Source: JAAUUJ01 sp964392245
GTDB lineage: Bacteria; Cyanobacteriota; Cyanobacteriia; Thermostichales; Thermostichaceae
Reading direction: 5' to 3'
DNA length: 6,167 nt
NCBI GenBank assembly: GCA_964392245.1
Contig: CAYMOX010000102.1
Location: 1-6,167 of the forward strand
The translations under genes and the position numbers were made by a program. How positions within the stretch are numbered: the first letter of the stretch is position 1; each line of letters begins with the position of its first letter. Below the pieces are notes generated by a model. The model saw nothing but the letters and a program-made list of their open reading frames with translations. It was not told the DNA's origin and ran no database searches. Of the stretch, positions 1 through 5,485 are shown one piece after another.

Positions 1-1
1 A

Positions 2-160
2 ACTCACTATAACTCTTATATCATCCGTCGCATCCCTTTCGAGAATTGGTATAACTTACTGACATGCCTATATTTGACGAAAAGAGATTGGGGAGGCATC
101 CTTCCTGAGGCATCTTTAGCTTGGTTTTCCCAAACAGGAAAATTGCAATATTTCGAATAA
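2..160 (+). CDS. Possible C-terminal end of an unidentified protein (start outside window)
   Basis: A frame with no stop runs from base 2 to a TAA at 158-160, giving 52 residues and no start codon that must be used inside the window. The translation is protein-like: aromatic-rich (four Trp), with an RDWGG segment near the middle and a terminus ending GKLQYFE. I do not recognise a family. A 52-codon open frame at an edge can arise by chance, the stretch is more AT-rich than the clear genes, and it contains no HIP1 site. If real, it lies 94 bp upstream of the small ORF at 255 on the same strand. Non-coding DNA is about as likely. Confidence 0.3.
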   Translation, partial: THYNSYIIRRIPFENWYNLLTCLYLTKRDWGGILPEASLAWFSQTGKLQYFE

Positions 161-164
161 GTTT

Positions 165-180
165 GTTACAAATAGTTACA
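165..180. promoter_or_regulatory. Direct repeat GTTACA-N4-GTTACA upstream of the small ORF
   Basis: Two copies of GTTACA (165-170 and 175-180) are separated by AATA, a 10-bp period that puts both on the same face of the helix. They lie 75 bp before the ATG at 255, where an operator or promoter could sit. No convincing -35/-10 pair was found around them. The geometry does not fit the NtcA consensus GTA-N8-TAC. The regulator, if any, is unknown. Confidence 0.3.
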
Positions 181-242
181 TTAGCGCAACTTCCCCGGTT
201 GGGTGCGAGATTCTCGGCCCATCACTGGAACGCCCTGTTATG

Positions 243-248
243 AGGAGG
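243..248 (+). promoter_or_regulatory. Strong Shine-Dalgarno sequence (AGGAGG)
   Basis: AGGAGG lies 6 nt before the ATG at 255, a near-ideal complement to the 16S rRNA 3' end at good spacing. Most larger genes in this window lack a clear Shine-Dalgarno sequence, so this site is the main evidence that the 31-codon ORF after it is translated. Confidence 0.6.
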
Positions 249-254
249 TTACCA

Positions 255-350
255 ATGTGTAAATCACAGGAACTGATGCTGCTGATTACCGTTGCAGTGG
301 TCAACGCCGGATTTATGGTTCTGGCTTTTTGCTTGTCTTCCCTGCCTTAA
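255..350 (+). CDS. Small single-pass membrane protein (31 aa), unknown function
   Basis: The ATG at 255 opens 31 codons ending in TAA at 348-350. The product starts MCKSQE, a short polar N-terminus with one Lys. A continuous hydrophobic stretch follows at residues 7-27 (Leu, Met, Val, Ala, Phe, with one Asn and one Gly), then a short tail ending SSLP. This is the layout of a one-helix membrane peptide, the size class of small photosystem, cytochrome b6f and NDH-1 subunits. The sequence matches none of PetL, PetM, PetN or the small Psb proteins as I know them. Support comes from the AGGAGG site 6 nt upstream and the helix-like composition; there is no homology evidence. It ends 6 nt from the stop of the convergent ferredoxin-like gene. 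No function is assigned. Confidence 0.5.
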   Translation: MCKSQELMLLITVAVVNAGFMVLAFCLSSLP

Positions 351-356
351 AGTCCC

Positions 357-761
357 TTAGAAATTGGTGCTGATGGCCTGAACGGGGCAGGTGGGGACGC
401 ATTGCTCACAAACCACGCAACGCGATCGCGAAAAATTCAATTCAAAACTATTCGGGTCCAGGCTCAAAGCCTCCGTAGGACAGACCCCTGTACACAGGCC
501 GCAGTGGACGCAGACTGTTTCATCGATCAGGATTTCGCGACTGGCAAGGGAGACGCTGATCTCCTGCGATCGCATCCATTCAATAGCGGCATCGAGTTGA
601 TCAATATCGCCCGCCAACTCCACCACCAGCTTGCCCACCTGATTCGGAGCCACCTGGGCTCGAACAATGTTGGCGGCAACGTTAAAATCCTTTGCCAGAC
701 GGTAGGTGACAGGCATCTGGACCGTCCGCTGAGGAAAGGTAAGAGTAACTCGCTTCTTCAC
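357..761 (-). CDS. NIL-domain 2[4Fe-4S] ferredoxin-like protein
   Basis: This 134-residue protein has two parts. Residues about 1-75 form a NIL-type domain, the small ferredoxin-fold module also found at the C-terminus of MetN-type ABC ATPases. Residues 80-134 hold two bacterial [4Fe-4S] motifs, CxxCxxCxxxCP, with cysteines 84, 87, 90, 94 and 115, 118, 121, 125. All eight ligands are present, so two clusters and a cytoplasmic electron-transfer or redox-linked role are likely. The partner is unknown. Proteins of this architecture are widespread in cyanobacteria. The start is a GTG at 761-759: an in-frame TGA lies one codon further upstream, and the next Met is residue 16, which would remove conserved NIL sequence. 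There is no strong Shine-Dalgarno site. It lies 129 bp downstream of ntcA on the same strand, so read-through is possible. Confidence 0.93.
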   Translation of the reverse strand: MKKRVTLTFPQRTVQMPVTYRLAKDFNVAANIVRAQVAPNQVGKLVVELAGDIDQLDAAIEWMRSQEISVSLASREILIDETVCVHCGLCTGVCPTEALSLDPNSFELNFSRSRCVVCEQCVPTCPVQAISTNF

Positions 762-794
762 AGGTCATCACTCAGCAAAGGTCAAAGTGCCTCT

Positions 795-800
795 ATTTTA
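795..800 (-). promoter_or_regulatory. Candidate -10 box for the ferredoxin-like gene
   Basis: Read on the minus strand, TAAAAT (5 of 6 matches to TATAAT) lies 33 nt before the GTG start, in the 129-bp gap after ntcA. No good -35 hexamer sits 16-18 bp upstream, so it would need activator help. Its presence allows the ferredoxin-like gene its own transcript. Confidence 0.25.
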
Positions 801-863
801 CGAGTTGAATTCAGAAATTGGGGATTGGCGGGCTTGACGGTCAATCGTGATCACCGCCGCACG

Positions 864-879
864 AAGCTACCCACAGCTT
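864..879 (-). terminator. Small hairpin downstream of ntcA
   Basis: AAGCT and AGCTT form a 5-bp stem around a 6-nt loop, 11 nt past the ntcA stop codon. No U-tract follows on the minus strand, so it is at best a weak terminator or a 3'-end stabilising structure. Confidence 0.2.
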
Positions 880-890
880 GAGAGCAAACC

Positions 891-1562
891 TCAAGTAAAT
901 TGCTGACTCAGCACCATTGGATTGTGAACCGTAATTCTTTTCTTGTGGATATAAATCATGTTTTGGTCCCGTAGCTCTCCCAGTAGGCGCGTGACTGTGA
1001 CTCGTGTGGAACCAATCGCCTCTGCGATCGCCTGATGGGACAGTTTCAGATCCACTGTGATCCCATTCGTTCCCGGTACACCAAAATCTCGACATAGGAT
1101 CAGCAAAAAACTCACCAATCGCGATCCCATATCCCGGTGGGCCAGGGTTTCAATCATCATCTCGGTCTGCAGAATTCGGGACGATAAGCCTCGTAACAAG
1201 ACCATCGGCAGCTCTGGGTCTTCCTTCAAGGCTTTCTCCACCTGCTCAATGGGCACGGACAACAATTCTACGGACGTAAAGGCAACGGCATGGTAGAAGC
1301 GATCGGAGCGATGACCCGTAATCAGGGACAGAACCCCAAAAACACTGTTCTCTCGCAATAGAGCCACAGTAATTTCTTCTCCGGCTTCATAAACTCTGGA
1401 TAATTTCACAGCTCCCTTGACTAAGAAATAGACCCGTTCTGCAGGATCACCGGGGAAAAAAATTGTTTTACCGCGATCGTAGGTTTCCACCACTGGCGGA
1501 AACACACCACTACTCATCTGGCGGAAGACAGCCGCTAAGGGTGAATCTTGAATCACTACCAT
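891..1562 (-). CDS. ntcA: Global nitrogen regulator NtcA (CRP/FNR family)
   Basis: NtcA is the cyanobacterial CRP-family activator/repressor that reports nitrogen deficiency through 2-oxoglutarate and controls ammonium, nitrate and glutamine synthetase genes. At 223 residues it has the family length. The N-terminal beta-roll effector domain spans about residues 25-115, the long dimerisation helix about 118-145, and the winged-helix DNA-binding domain the C-terminus, with the HTH at about 174-197 (SHQAIAEAIG...TRVTVTRLL). The 2-oxoglutarate pocket residues known from NtcA structures are in register: F75, G76, V77, L78, R88, R129 and E134. The ATG at 1562 gives the usual N-terminus; only a weak AGGG precedes it. 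It is divergent from fabI across a 506-bp gap with an NtcA-box. The product looks fully functional. Confidence 0.98.
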   Translation of the reverse strand: MVVIQDSPLAAVFRQMSSGVFPPVVETYDRGKTIFFPGDPAERVYFLVKGAVKLSRVYEAGEEITVALLRENSVFGVLSLITGHRSDRFYHAVAFTSVELLSVPIEQVEKALKEDPELPMVLLRGLSSRILQTEMMIETLAHRDMGSRLVSFLLILCRDFGVPGTNGITVDLKLSHQAIAEAIGSTRVTVTRLLGELRDQNMIYIHKKRITVHNPMVLSQQFT

Positions 1563-1695
1563 AACCCTACGTTTGAAACATGCACTGGAGGAAACCGTAA
1601 ATCAAAGCTGGGCCATTTCTGTGACTGAACACCAACGCATCTCTAGCTCAAACTCAGCCTTCCTCCTCCCCTCCCAGTGTTCTGTTGTCACTCAA

Positions 1696-1711
1696 TCAGC
1701 GATAACGCTGA
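1696..1711. repeat. Perfect 6-bp inverted repeat with a 4-nt loop in the probable ntcA leader
   Basis: TCAGCG-ATAA-CGCTGA is a perfect inverted repeat. If ntcA transcription starts about 41 bp downstream of the NtcA-box centre (near 1733), the repeat would lie 20-40 nt into the ntcA leader RNA as a stem-loop. It could equally be a protein-binding palindrome. No U-tract follows on either strand. Confidence 0.35.
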
Positions 1712-1767
1712 GTGTGATGTTGATCTGGGAATTTAGAACACTTAAACTGACTCCAGACCGCTTTTTT

Positions 1768-1781
1768 GTATTATGTGATAC
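1768..1781 (-). promoter_or_regulatory. NtcA-binding site (GTA-N8-TAC)
   Basis: The 14 bases match the established NtcA consensus GTA-N8-TAC exactly, with 8-bp spacing. The site ends 206 bp before the ntcA start and 287 bp before fabI. On the ntcA strand, exactly 22 nt after the box (the spacing of class II NtcA-activated promoters), there is a weak hexamer TTAAGT (1745-1740) that keeps both terminal T residues. No better -10 was seen at that spacing for fabI. NtcA is known to activate its own gene in several cyanobacteria, so autoregulation is the favoured reading. By base frequency, a chance match in this 506-bp gap has roughly one-in-ten odds. Confidence 0.6.
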
Positions 1782-1974
1782 GAAAAGTTGGAATGGGTTC
1801 CAGAATCTAGTTTTTGTTAAGGTCAGGGCACTGAGCTACCCCCCTTTCCTGAGTCAAGAACTAGTTTTAGGGGAATGGCGAGAGGCAGAGCGTCCCGCCC
1901 TATGATGTTTAACGCCTGAGCAGAGCGTTGCAGCCAAGACCCTGGCAAATCTGCGGCCAAAGGTTTACCCCAGG

Positions 1975-1980
1975 TGTAAT
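1975..1980 (+). promoter_or_regulatory. Candidate -10 box for fabI
   Basis: TGTAAT (5 of 6 to TATAAT) lies 88 nt before the fabI ATG. A second candidate, TATGAT at 1901-1906, lies 162 nt before it. Neither has a recognisable -35 hexamer at 16-18 bp, so the choice between them is open. Confidence 0.2.
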
Positions 1981-2068
1981 CGCTGCAGCCTCATAAAGGG
2001 TTGCTGGTATGGTCTGGATGTTCCTGATCTCTAGTAACCTCTAGGAATAGCCTTACCTTCAGACTGTT

Positions 2069-2845
2069 ATGCTTGACTTGAGTGGGAAAAATGCACTTGT
2101 TACAGGAATTGCTAATCATCGTTCGATCGCCTGGGGGATTGCCCAGCAACTCCATCGGGCTGGAGCCAATCTGGGAATTACCTATCTGCCAGATGAGCGG
2201 GGACGGGCAGAGCAAAAAGTGAAAGAACTGGTTGAACCCCTGGCACCCAGTTTATTTCTTCCCTGCAATGTCCAGTACCAGTCTCAGGTGGACGAGACTT
2301 TCGCTGCCATTCAGGAACAGTGGGGCAAGCTGGATATCCTGGTCCACTGTCTCGCCTTTGCCAGCAAGGATGATTTGAGTGGCAACTTTAGCGATCTCTC
2401 CCTGGACGGTTTCAATCTGGCCTTAGATGTCAGTGCTTACTCTCTCATCCAGCTTAGCGCGGGGGCTAAGCCCCTGATGACCCAGGGAGGGAGCATCCTC
2501 ACCCTCACCTACCTGGGGGGGGTACGGGTGGTGCCCAACTACAATGTCATGGGTGTTGCCAAAGCTGCCCTGGATATGAATGTCCGGTATTTGGCGGCGG
2601 AATTGGGTCCTGCCAATATCCGGGTCAATGGCATTTCCGCCGGTCCGATCCGGACTCTGGCTTCCTCAGCAGTCGGGGGAATTCTCGACATGATCCACCA
2701 CGTTGAGAAGGTGGCTCCCCTGGGGCGGACTGTGACTCAAGAAGAGGTGGGCAAGGCGGCTGCGTTTCTATGCAGTGATCTTGCCAGCGGCATCACCGGC
2801 CAGATTCTCTATGTGGATTCAGGTTATTCCATTATGGGAATGTAA
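2069..2845 (+). CDS. fabI: Enoyl-[acyl-carrier-protein] reductase (NADH), FabI
   Basis: FabI reduces trans-2-enoyl-ACP to acyl-ACP with NAD(P)H, the last step of each type II fatty-acid elongation cycle in the cytoplasm. The 258-residue protein has the usual length. The Rossmann nucleotide-binding segment is at residues 11-24 (VTGIANHRSIAWGI), typical of FabI rather than other short-chain dehydrogenases. The active-site tyrosines are Y148 (in TYLG) and Y158, followed by K165 in the Y-x6-K arrangement, equivalent to E. coli Y146, Y156 and K163. The C-terminal substrate loop (AGPIRTLASSAV, 191-202) and the VDSGYSIMGM end are also FabI-like. The ATG at 2069 has no Shine-Dalgarno match but gives the family N-terminus. 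It is divergent from ntcA and 64 bp upstream of the sensor kinase, with which it may share a transcript. Confidence 0.97.
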   Translation: MLDLSGKNALVTGIANHRSIAWGIAQQLHRAGANLGITYLPDERGRAEQKVKELVEPLAPSLFLPCNVQYQSQVDETFAAIQEQWGKLDILVHCLAFASKDDLSGNFSDLSLDGFNLALDVSAYSLIQLSAGAKPLMTQGGSILTLTYLGGVRVVPNYNVMGVAKAALDMNVRYLAAELGPANIRVNGISAGPIRTLASSAVGGILDMIHHVEKVAPLGRTVTQEEVGKAAAFLCSDLASGITGQILYVDSGYSIMGM

Positions 2846-2909
2846 GCGCCAGCCGTGGAGAGGTTAGGATGATCACGGACTAAAGTTTTAAGTTTTCTGA
2901 GCGTTTCCC

Positions 2910-4298
2910 ATGCTAAGGTCAGCCAGCACGGAATTTGTTGCTCTGTGTCGATCGCAAATCTCCCTGCTGACCCAGGCATGGGGAGCCTCTGTGGGGGCTG
3001 TCTATCTTACAGAAGACCTAGCCCCGAACTCTCAAACAGAGTTGATTCCGATTGCCATTTATCCTGACAATATCGATCTGGGAGCAGCCTCCGGTCAATG
3101 GTCGCTGGTAGCTGCGGCCAATGTCGCCCCAATGCTGCCGCTGAAACAGGCCCTCCCCTCCGAGGTCCCTGCTTCGCCGGAGGAGCCGACCGATCGCCCC
3201 TTCATGCCTGAGAACACTGATCAGACTGCCATAGCTCTGCAGCGGCAACAGCGGCTGGTGCTGCCCCTGATCCATGACGACCTGGTCCTGGGGTTTCTCG
3301 TGGTGGGACGCCCAGACCGCCCCTGGAATGCCAGGGAACGAGAGCAACTGGAGGAAATTGCCCATACGCTGGCGATCGCCTCAGTCCTGGATCAGCGCTA
3401 TCAGTGGCTGGAGGATACCACTTACCATCAACGGTTACAGAATGAGCGCCGTCTAGCGCTGCAGACCCAGCAGCAGGATATTCTGGCTAATCTGCTGCAT
3501 CAGTTGCGCAATCCCCTGACCGCCTTGCGCACCCTGGGAAAATTGCTCCTGAAACGATTGGTGCTGGAGGATGACAACCGGAGCCTTGCCCTCAGCATTG
3601 TTCAGGAAAGCGATCGCATGGATCAACTGTTGCAGCAATTTGATGCCGCGATCGACCTGGGAGAGGCCACCCTCGACGCCAGCCCAGTCCCAGTCACCTC
3701 CCCCAGGTCCCCCCTCCTGTTGCCGGGGACCAGTTCTACGGGCGCGGCACTGCAACTGCAACCCTGCTGGTTGGCAGACATCCTGGCTCCCCTGCTTCAG
3801 TCCGGGGTTGCGATCGCCAGTGAGCGCCATCTGGATCTGCAGATCCAGATTCCCCCCCATTTACCCCCAGTTCGGGCCGATATCAGGGCACTGCGGGAAG
3901 TTTGTAGTAATCTCCTGGACAATGCTCTCAAATACACTCCCGCTGGTGGCCAGGTGTGCATCCAGGTGAGCCGGGAACCTGCGACTTCAGCGACCGGCTA
4001 CTGTCAGGAGATTACACTCAGCGATACTGGCCCCGGCATCCCAGTCCAGGATCTGGAGCACATTTTCGAGCGCCATTATCGGGGTATTCAGGCTCAGGGT
4101 GAGATTCCTGGTACGGGCCTGGGATTGGCGATCGCCCGCGAATTGATCGCCCAGATGCAGGGACAGATCCAGGTTTTCAGTCCAGCTCTGGGCAGGGAGG
4201 ATTGCCAGCCGTCGCCATCCCCTCTAGGACCGGGCAGCAGTTTCGTCGTCATCCTGCCAGAGCAACTGCCAGATGGGGAGCCGGAAGTCGAACCCTAG
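2910..4298 (+). CDS. hik2: GAF-domain sensor histidine kinase, Hik2 / chloroplast sensor kinase type
   Basis: This 462-residue protein has no membrane segment or signal peptide, so it is a soluble kinase. Residues about 5-165 are a GAF-like sensor, interrupted by a Pro/Glu-rich insert (about 82-105). A coiled linker (165-190) leads to the dimerisation helix with H197 in the H-box HQLRNP. A Pro/Ser-rich spacer (about 257-278) comes next, then the ATPase domain: N-box N334/N338, G1 DTGPGI (372-377), F-box IFERHYR (385-391), G2 GTGLGL (401-406). The unusual HQLRNP box, the domain order and the ALCRSQ N-terminus match cyanobacterial Hik2 and plant CSK. These relatives respond to plastoquinone redox state or salt; Hik2 phosphorylates Rre1 and RppA in Synechocystis. 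C13 is the only sensor-domain cysteine. The ATG at 2910 is the first after an in-frame TGA (2898-2900). No response regulator is adjacent. Confidence 0.87.
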   Translation: MLRSASTEFVALCRSQISLLTQAWGASVGAVYLTEDLAPNSQTELIPIAIYPDNIDLGAASGQWSLVAAANVAPMLPLKQALPSEVPASPEEPTDRPFMPENTDQTAIALQRQQRLVLPLIHDDLVLGFLVVGRPDRPWNAREREQLEEIAHTLAIASVLDQRYQWLEDTTYHQRLQNERRLALQTQQQDILANLLHQLRNPLTALRTLGKLLLKRLVLEDDNRSLALSIVQESDRMDQLLQQFDAAIDLGEATLDASPVPVTSPRSPLLLPGTSSTGAALQLQPCWLADILAPLLQSGVAIASERHLDLQIQIPPHLPPVRADIRALREVCSNLLDNALKYTPAGGQVCIQVSREPATSATGYCQEITLSDTGPGIPVQDLEHIFERHYRGIQAQGEIPGTGLGLAIARELIAQMQGQIQVFSPALGREDCQPSPSPLGPGSSFVVILPEQLPDGEPEVEP

Positions 4299-4305
4299 AG
4301 AGCGC

Positions 4306-4352
4306 CGGGGGACTTGAGGCTGTTCGCCTGCCAGCAGACCGCCACTCCCCCG
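4306..4352 (+). terminator. GC-rich inverted repeat after the sensor kinase, possible terminator
   Basis: CGGGGGA (4306-4312) pairs with TCCCCCG (4346-4352) to form a 7-bp stem. The enclosed 33 nt contain a nested AGGC-TGTTC-GCCT hairpin (4317-4329). It starts 8 nt after the kinase stop codon. No U-tract follows, so classical intrinsic termination is doubtful. It abuts the TATGAT box of the next gene and could instead be regulatory. Confidence 0.3.
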
Positions 4353-4358
4353 TATGAT
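4353..4358 (+). promoter_or_regulatory. Candidate -10 box for the GntR-family gene
   Basis: TATGAT (5 of 6 to TATAAT) lies 48 nt before the ATG at 4406, directly after the inverted repeat at 4306-4352. No good -35 hexamer is present at 16-18 bp. It suggests the GntR gene has its own transcript. Confidence 0.3.
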
Positions 4359-4405
4359 AAGGACAGAATATTTCTATTTTCCTACTGCTTTTTAAGGGCA
4401 CGGCG

Positions 4406-5386
4406 ATGGTTCAATTTCAGATCCAGCCAGATAGTGAAATTCCGGCTTCGACACAACTTTTGAATCAAATCAGTTTTGCGATCGCCACGCGGCAATTTCC
4501 ACCAGGCTATCGCCTTCCCAGCACTCGCCAACTCGCCATGCAGACCGGACTACACCGCAATACGATCAGTAAAGTCTACGATCGCCTGGAAGCTGCCGGA
4601 CTGGTGGAGGCCCAGGTGGGCTCTGGCATTTATGTCCGGGCAGTGGGTCAGGAGAGTCTTTCTAACGCTCTGTCTCCCCAGCAGCCAACGGTTTCTGTCT
4701 ACAAACTGGTGCGGCAGAGTCTGGATGAATTGCTACAACAGGGTTACTCCCTGGCCCAGGCCAGGGAGTTTTTTCTTGCAGAAATTGATAATCGTCTGCG
4801 GGCCAGTACTCAGGTGCTGGTGACCGTGCCCCGGCATGATCTGGGGGCCGGAGAGCTGATCGCCCAGGAACTACGGCAATCCCTGTCGATCCCGATTGAA
4901 ATGGTGTTTCTGGAAGAACTGGCGGAAGTCCTGGATGAGAATAACGCTGCCACCGTCGTGACCGTGCGCTATTTTGCCAGTCAAGCCGATGCGATCGCCG
5001 CTCGCCGTTCCGTGCGCATCTTTGCCATTGATATTTACGACTACCACCGGGAACTGCAGGTAGTGAAGAACCTGCCACGGGGTAGTTGTTTGGGCCTGGT
5101 CAGTCTCAGTTCCGGTACCCTGGGGGTGGCAGAAGTGATGGTCCATAGCCTGCGTGGTGACGAGATTTATGTGATGACGACCCAACTCCAGGACACCTAC
5201 AGGCTGCAGACGATGGTGCGTTCTGCCCACACCATTATCAGCGACCAGGCCAGTTGCACAGCAGTCAAGGCTGTGGTTCTGGATCATCAGGCTGAATTGA
5301 TTCGCTTGCCGCAAATTATCTGTTGTGAAAGCTATATTGATCCTAAGTCGGCGCAACTATTGAAACGAGAGTTGGGCATTGATTAA
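4406..5386 (+). CDS. GntR-family transcriptional regulator (Sll1961-like)
   Basis: The 326-residue protein begins with a GntR winged helix (about 10-78): the IPASTQLLNQISFAI helix, the GYRLPSTRQLA segment (34-44), a recognition helix at about 50-61 (HRNTISKVYDRL) and the wing G72-S-G74. The C-terminal region (about 95-326) is not the aminotransferase domain of MocR proteins: it is too short and shows no PLP-lysine motif. Its alternating hydrophobic strands may form an alpha/beta ligand-binding or dimerisation fold, ligand unknown. Cyanobacteria carry a conserved group of this kind; Synechocystis Sll1961, reported to affect photosystem stoichiometry in high light, belongs to it as far as I can judge from memory. 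AAGGG (4394-4398), 7 nt before the ATG, supports the start. Its targets could include the repeat-bearing region before the downstream transporter. Confidence 0.9.
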   Translation: MVQFQIQPDSEIPASTQLLNQISFAIATRQFPPGYRLPSTRQLAMQTGLHRNTISKVYDRLEAAGLVEAQVGSGIYVRAVGQESLSNALSPQQPTVSVYKLVRQSLDELLQQGYSLAQAREFFLAEIDNRLRASTQVLVTVPRHDLGAGELIAQELRQSLSIPIEMVFLEELAEVLDENNAATVVTVRYFASQADAIAARRSVRIFAIDIYDYHRELQVVKNLPRGSCLGLVSLSSGTLGVAEVMVHSLRGDEIYVMTTQLQDTYRLQTMVRSAHTIISDQASCTAVKAVVLDHQAELIRLPQIICCESYIDPKSAQLLKRELGID

Positions 5387-5443
5387 GGTGGGGCGATCGC
5401 ACTGTTGCGGCTGGTGCACAACCCCTGCTGTCGCATCTCGGCT

Positions 5444-5460
5444 TCAGCACCCCCGGCTGA
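5444..5460 (+). terminator. Weak hairpin downstream of the GntR gene
   Basis: TCAGC and GCTGA form a 5-bp stem around a 7-nt C-rich loop, 58 nt after the GntR stop. No U-run follows. It is a poor terminator candidate and could be chance. Confidence 0.2.
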
Positions 5461-5485
5461 CAATCAACTGAGCCTTTAATCAAAG

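Larger units (their letters stand above)
1563..2068. other. Divergent ntcA-fabI intergenic region (506 bp)
   Basis: No convincing gene lies in this stretch. It holds the upstream sequences of both ntcA (leftward) and fabI (rightward). Contents seen are an NtcA-box (1768-1781), a perfect 6-bp hairpin (1696-1711), a purine-rich minus-strand run (about 1658-1675), two CTAGTTTT copies (1807-1814 and 1861-1868), an imperfect AACGC/GCGTT stem (1911-1929), and two TATAAT-like hexamers facing fabI (TATGAT 1901-1906, TGTAAT 1975-1980). An unannotated small RNA could fit here but nothing specific supports one. Confidence 0.8.
422..5400. repeat. HIP1 palindromes (GCGATCGC), ten copies
   Basis: Exact GCGATCGC octamers begin at 422, 566, 1024, 3372, 3610, 3810, 4128, 4478, 4991 and 5393. 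One such octamer is expected about every 65 kb at random, so the density here is some 100-fold above chance. This is the HIP1 element of cyanobacterial genomes. Nine copies lie inside genes; the one at 5393 follows the GntR stop. There is a 2.3-kb stretch (1032-3371) without an exact copy, although one-base variants occur there. Confidence 0.95.

Noticed and set aside
93..114. Direct repeat GAGGCATC (93-100 and 107-114)
   Set aside because: Two 8-bp copies only, possibly inside a coding frame; too little to call an element.
164..180. TGTTACA...GTTACA as an NtcA site for the small ORF
   Set aside because: The half-sites are direct repeats and the spacing does not give GTA-N8-TAC.
402..881. 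159-codon plus-strand ORF
   Set aside because: It is antisense to the ferredoxin-like gene, whose eight cluster cysteines show which strand is coding.
1602..1640. Minus-strand 12-codon upstream ORF before ntcA, with a purine-rich AGGAGG upstream
   Set aside because: The AGGAGG is about 21 nt from the ATG, too far for a ribosome site, and no other evidence supports a leader peptide.
1573..1905. 110-codon plus-strand ORF in the ntcA-fabI gap, starting at TTG
   Set aside because: It has no Shine-Dalgarno, no domain-like sequence and low-complexity Ser/Leu composition, begins 10 nt from the ntcA start, and runs across the NtcA-box and leader hairpin.
3453..3860. 135-codon minus-strand ORF rich in Gln and Gly
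   Set aside because: It is a shadow of the kinase gene, including its repetitive Pro/Ser-coding spacer.
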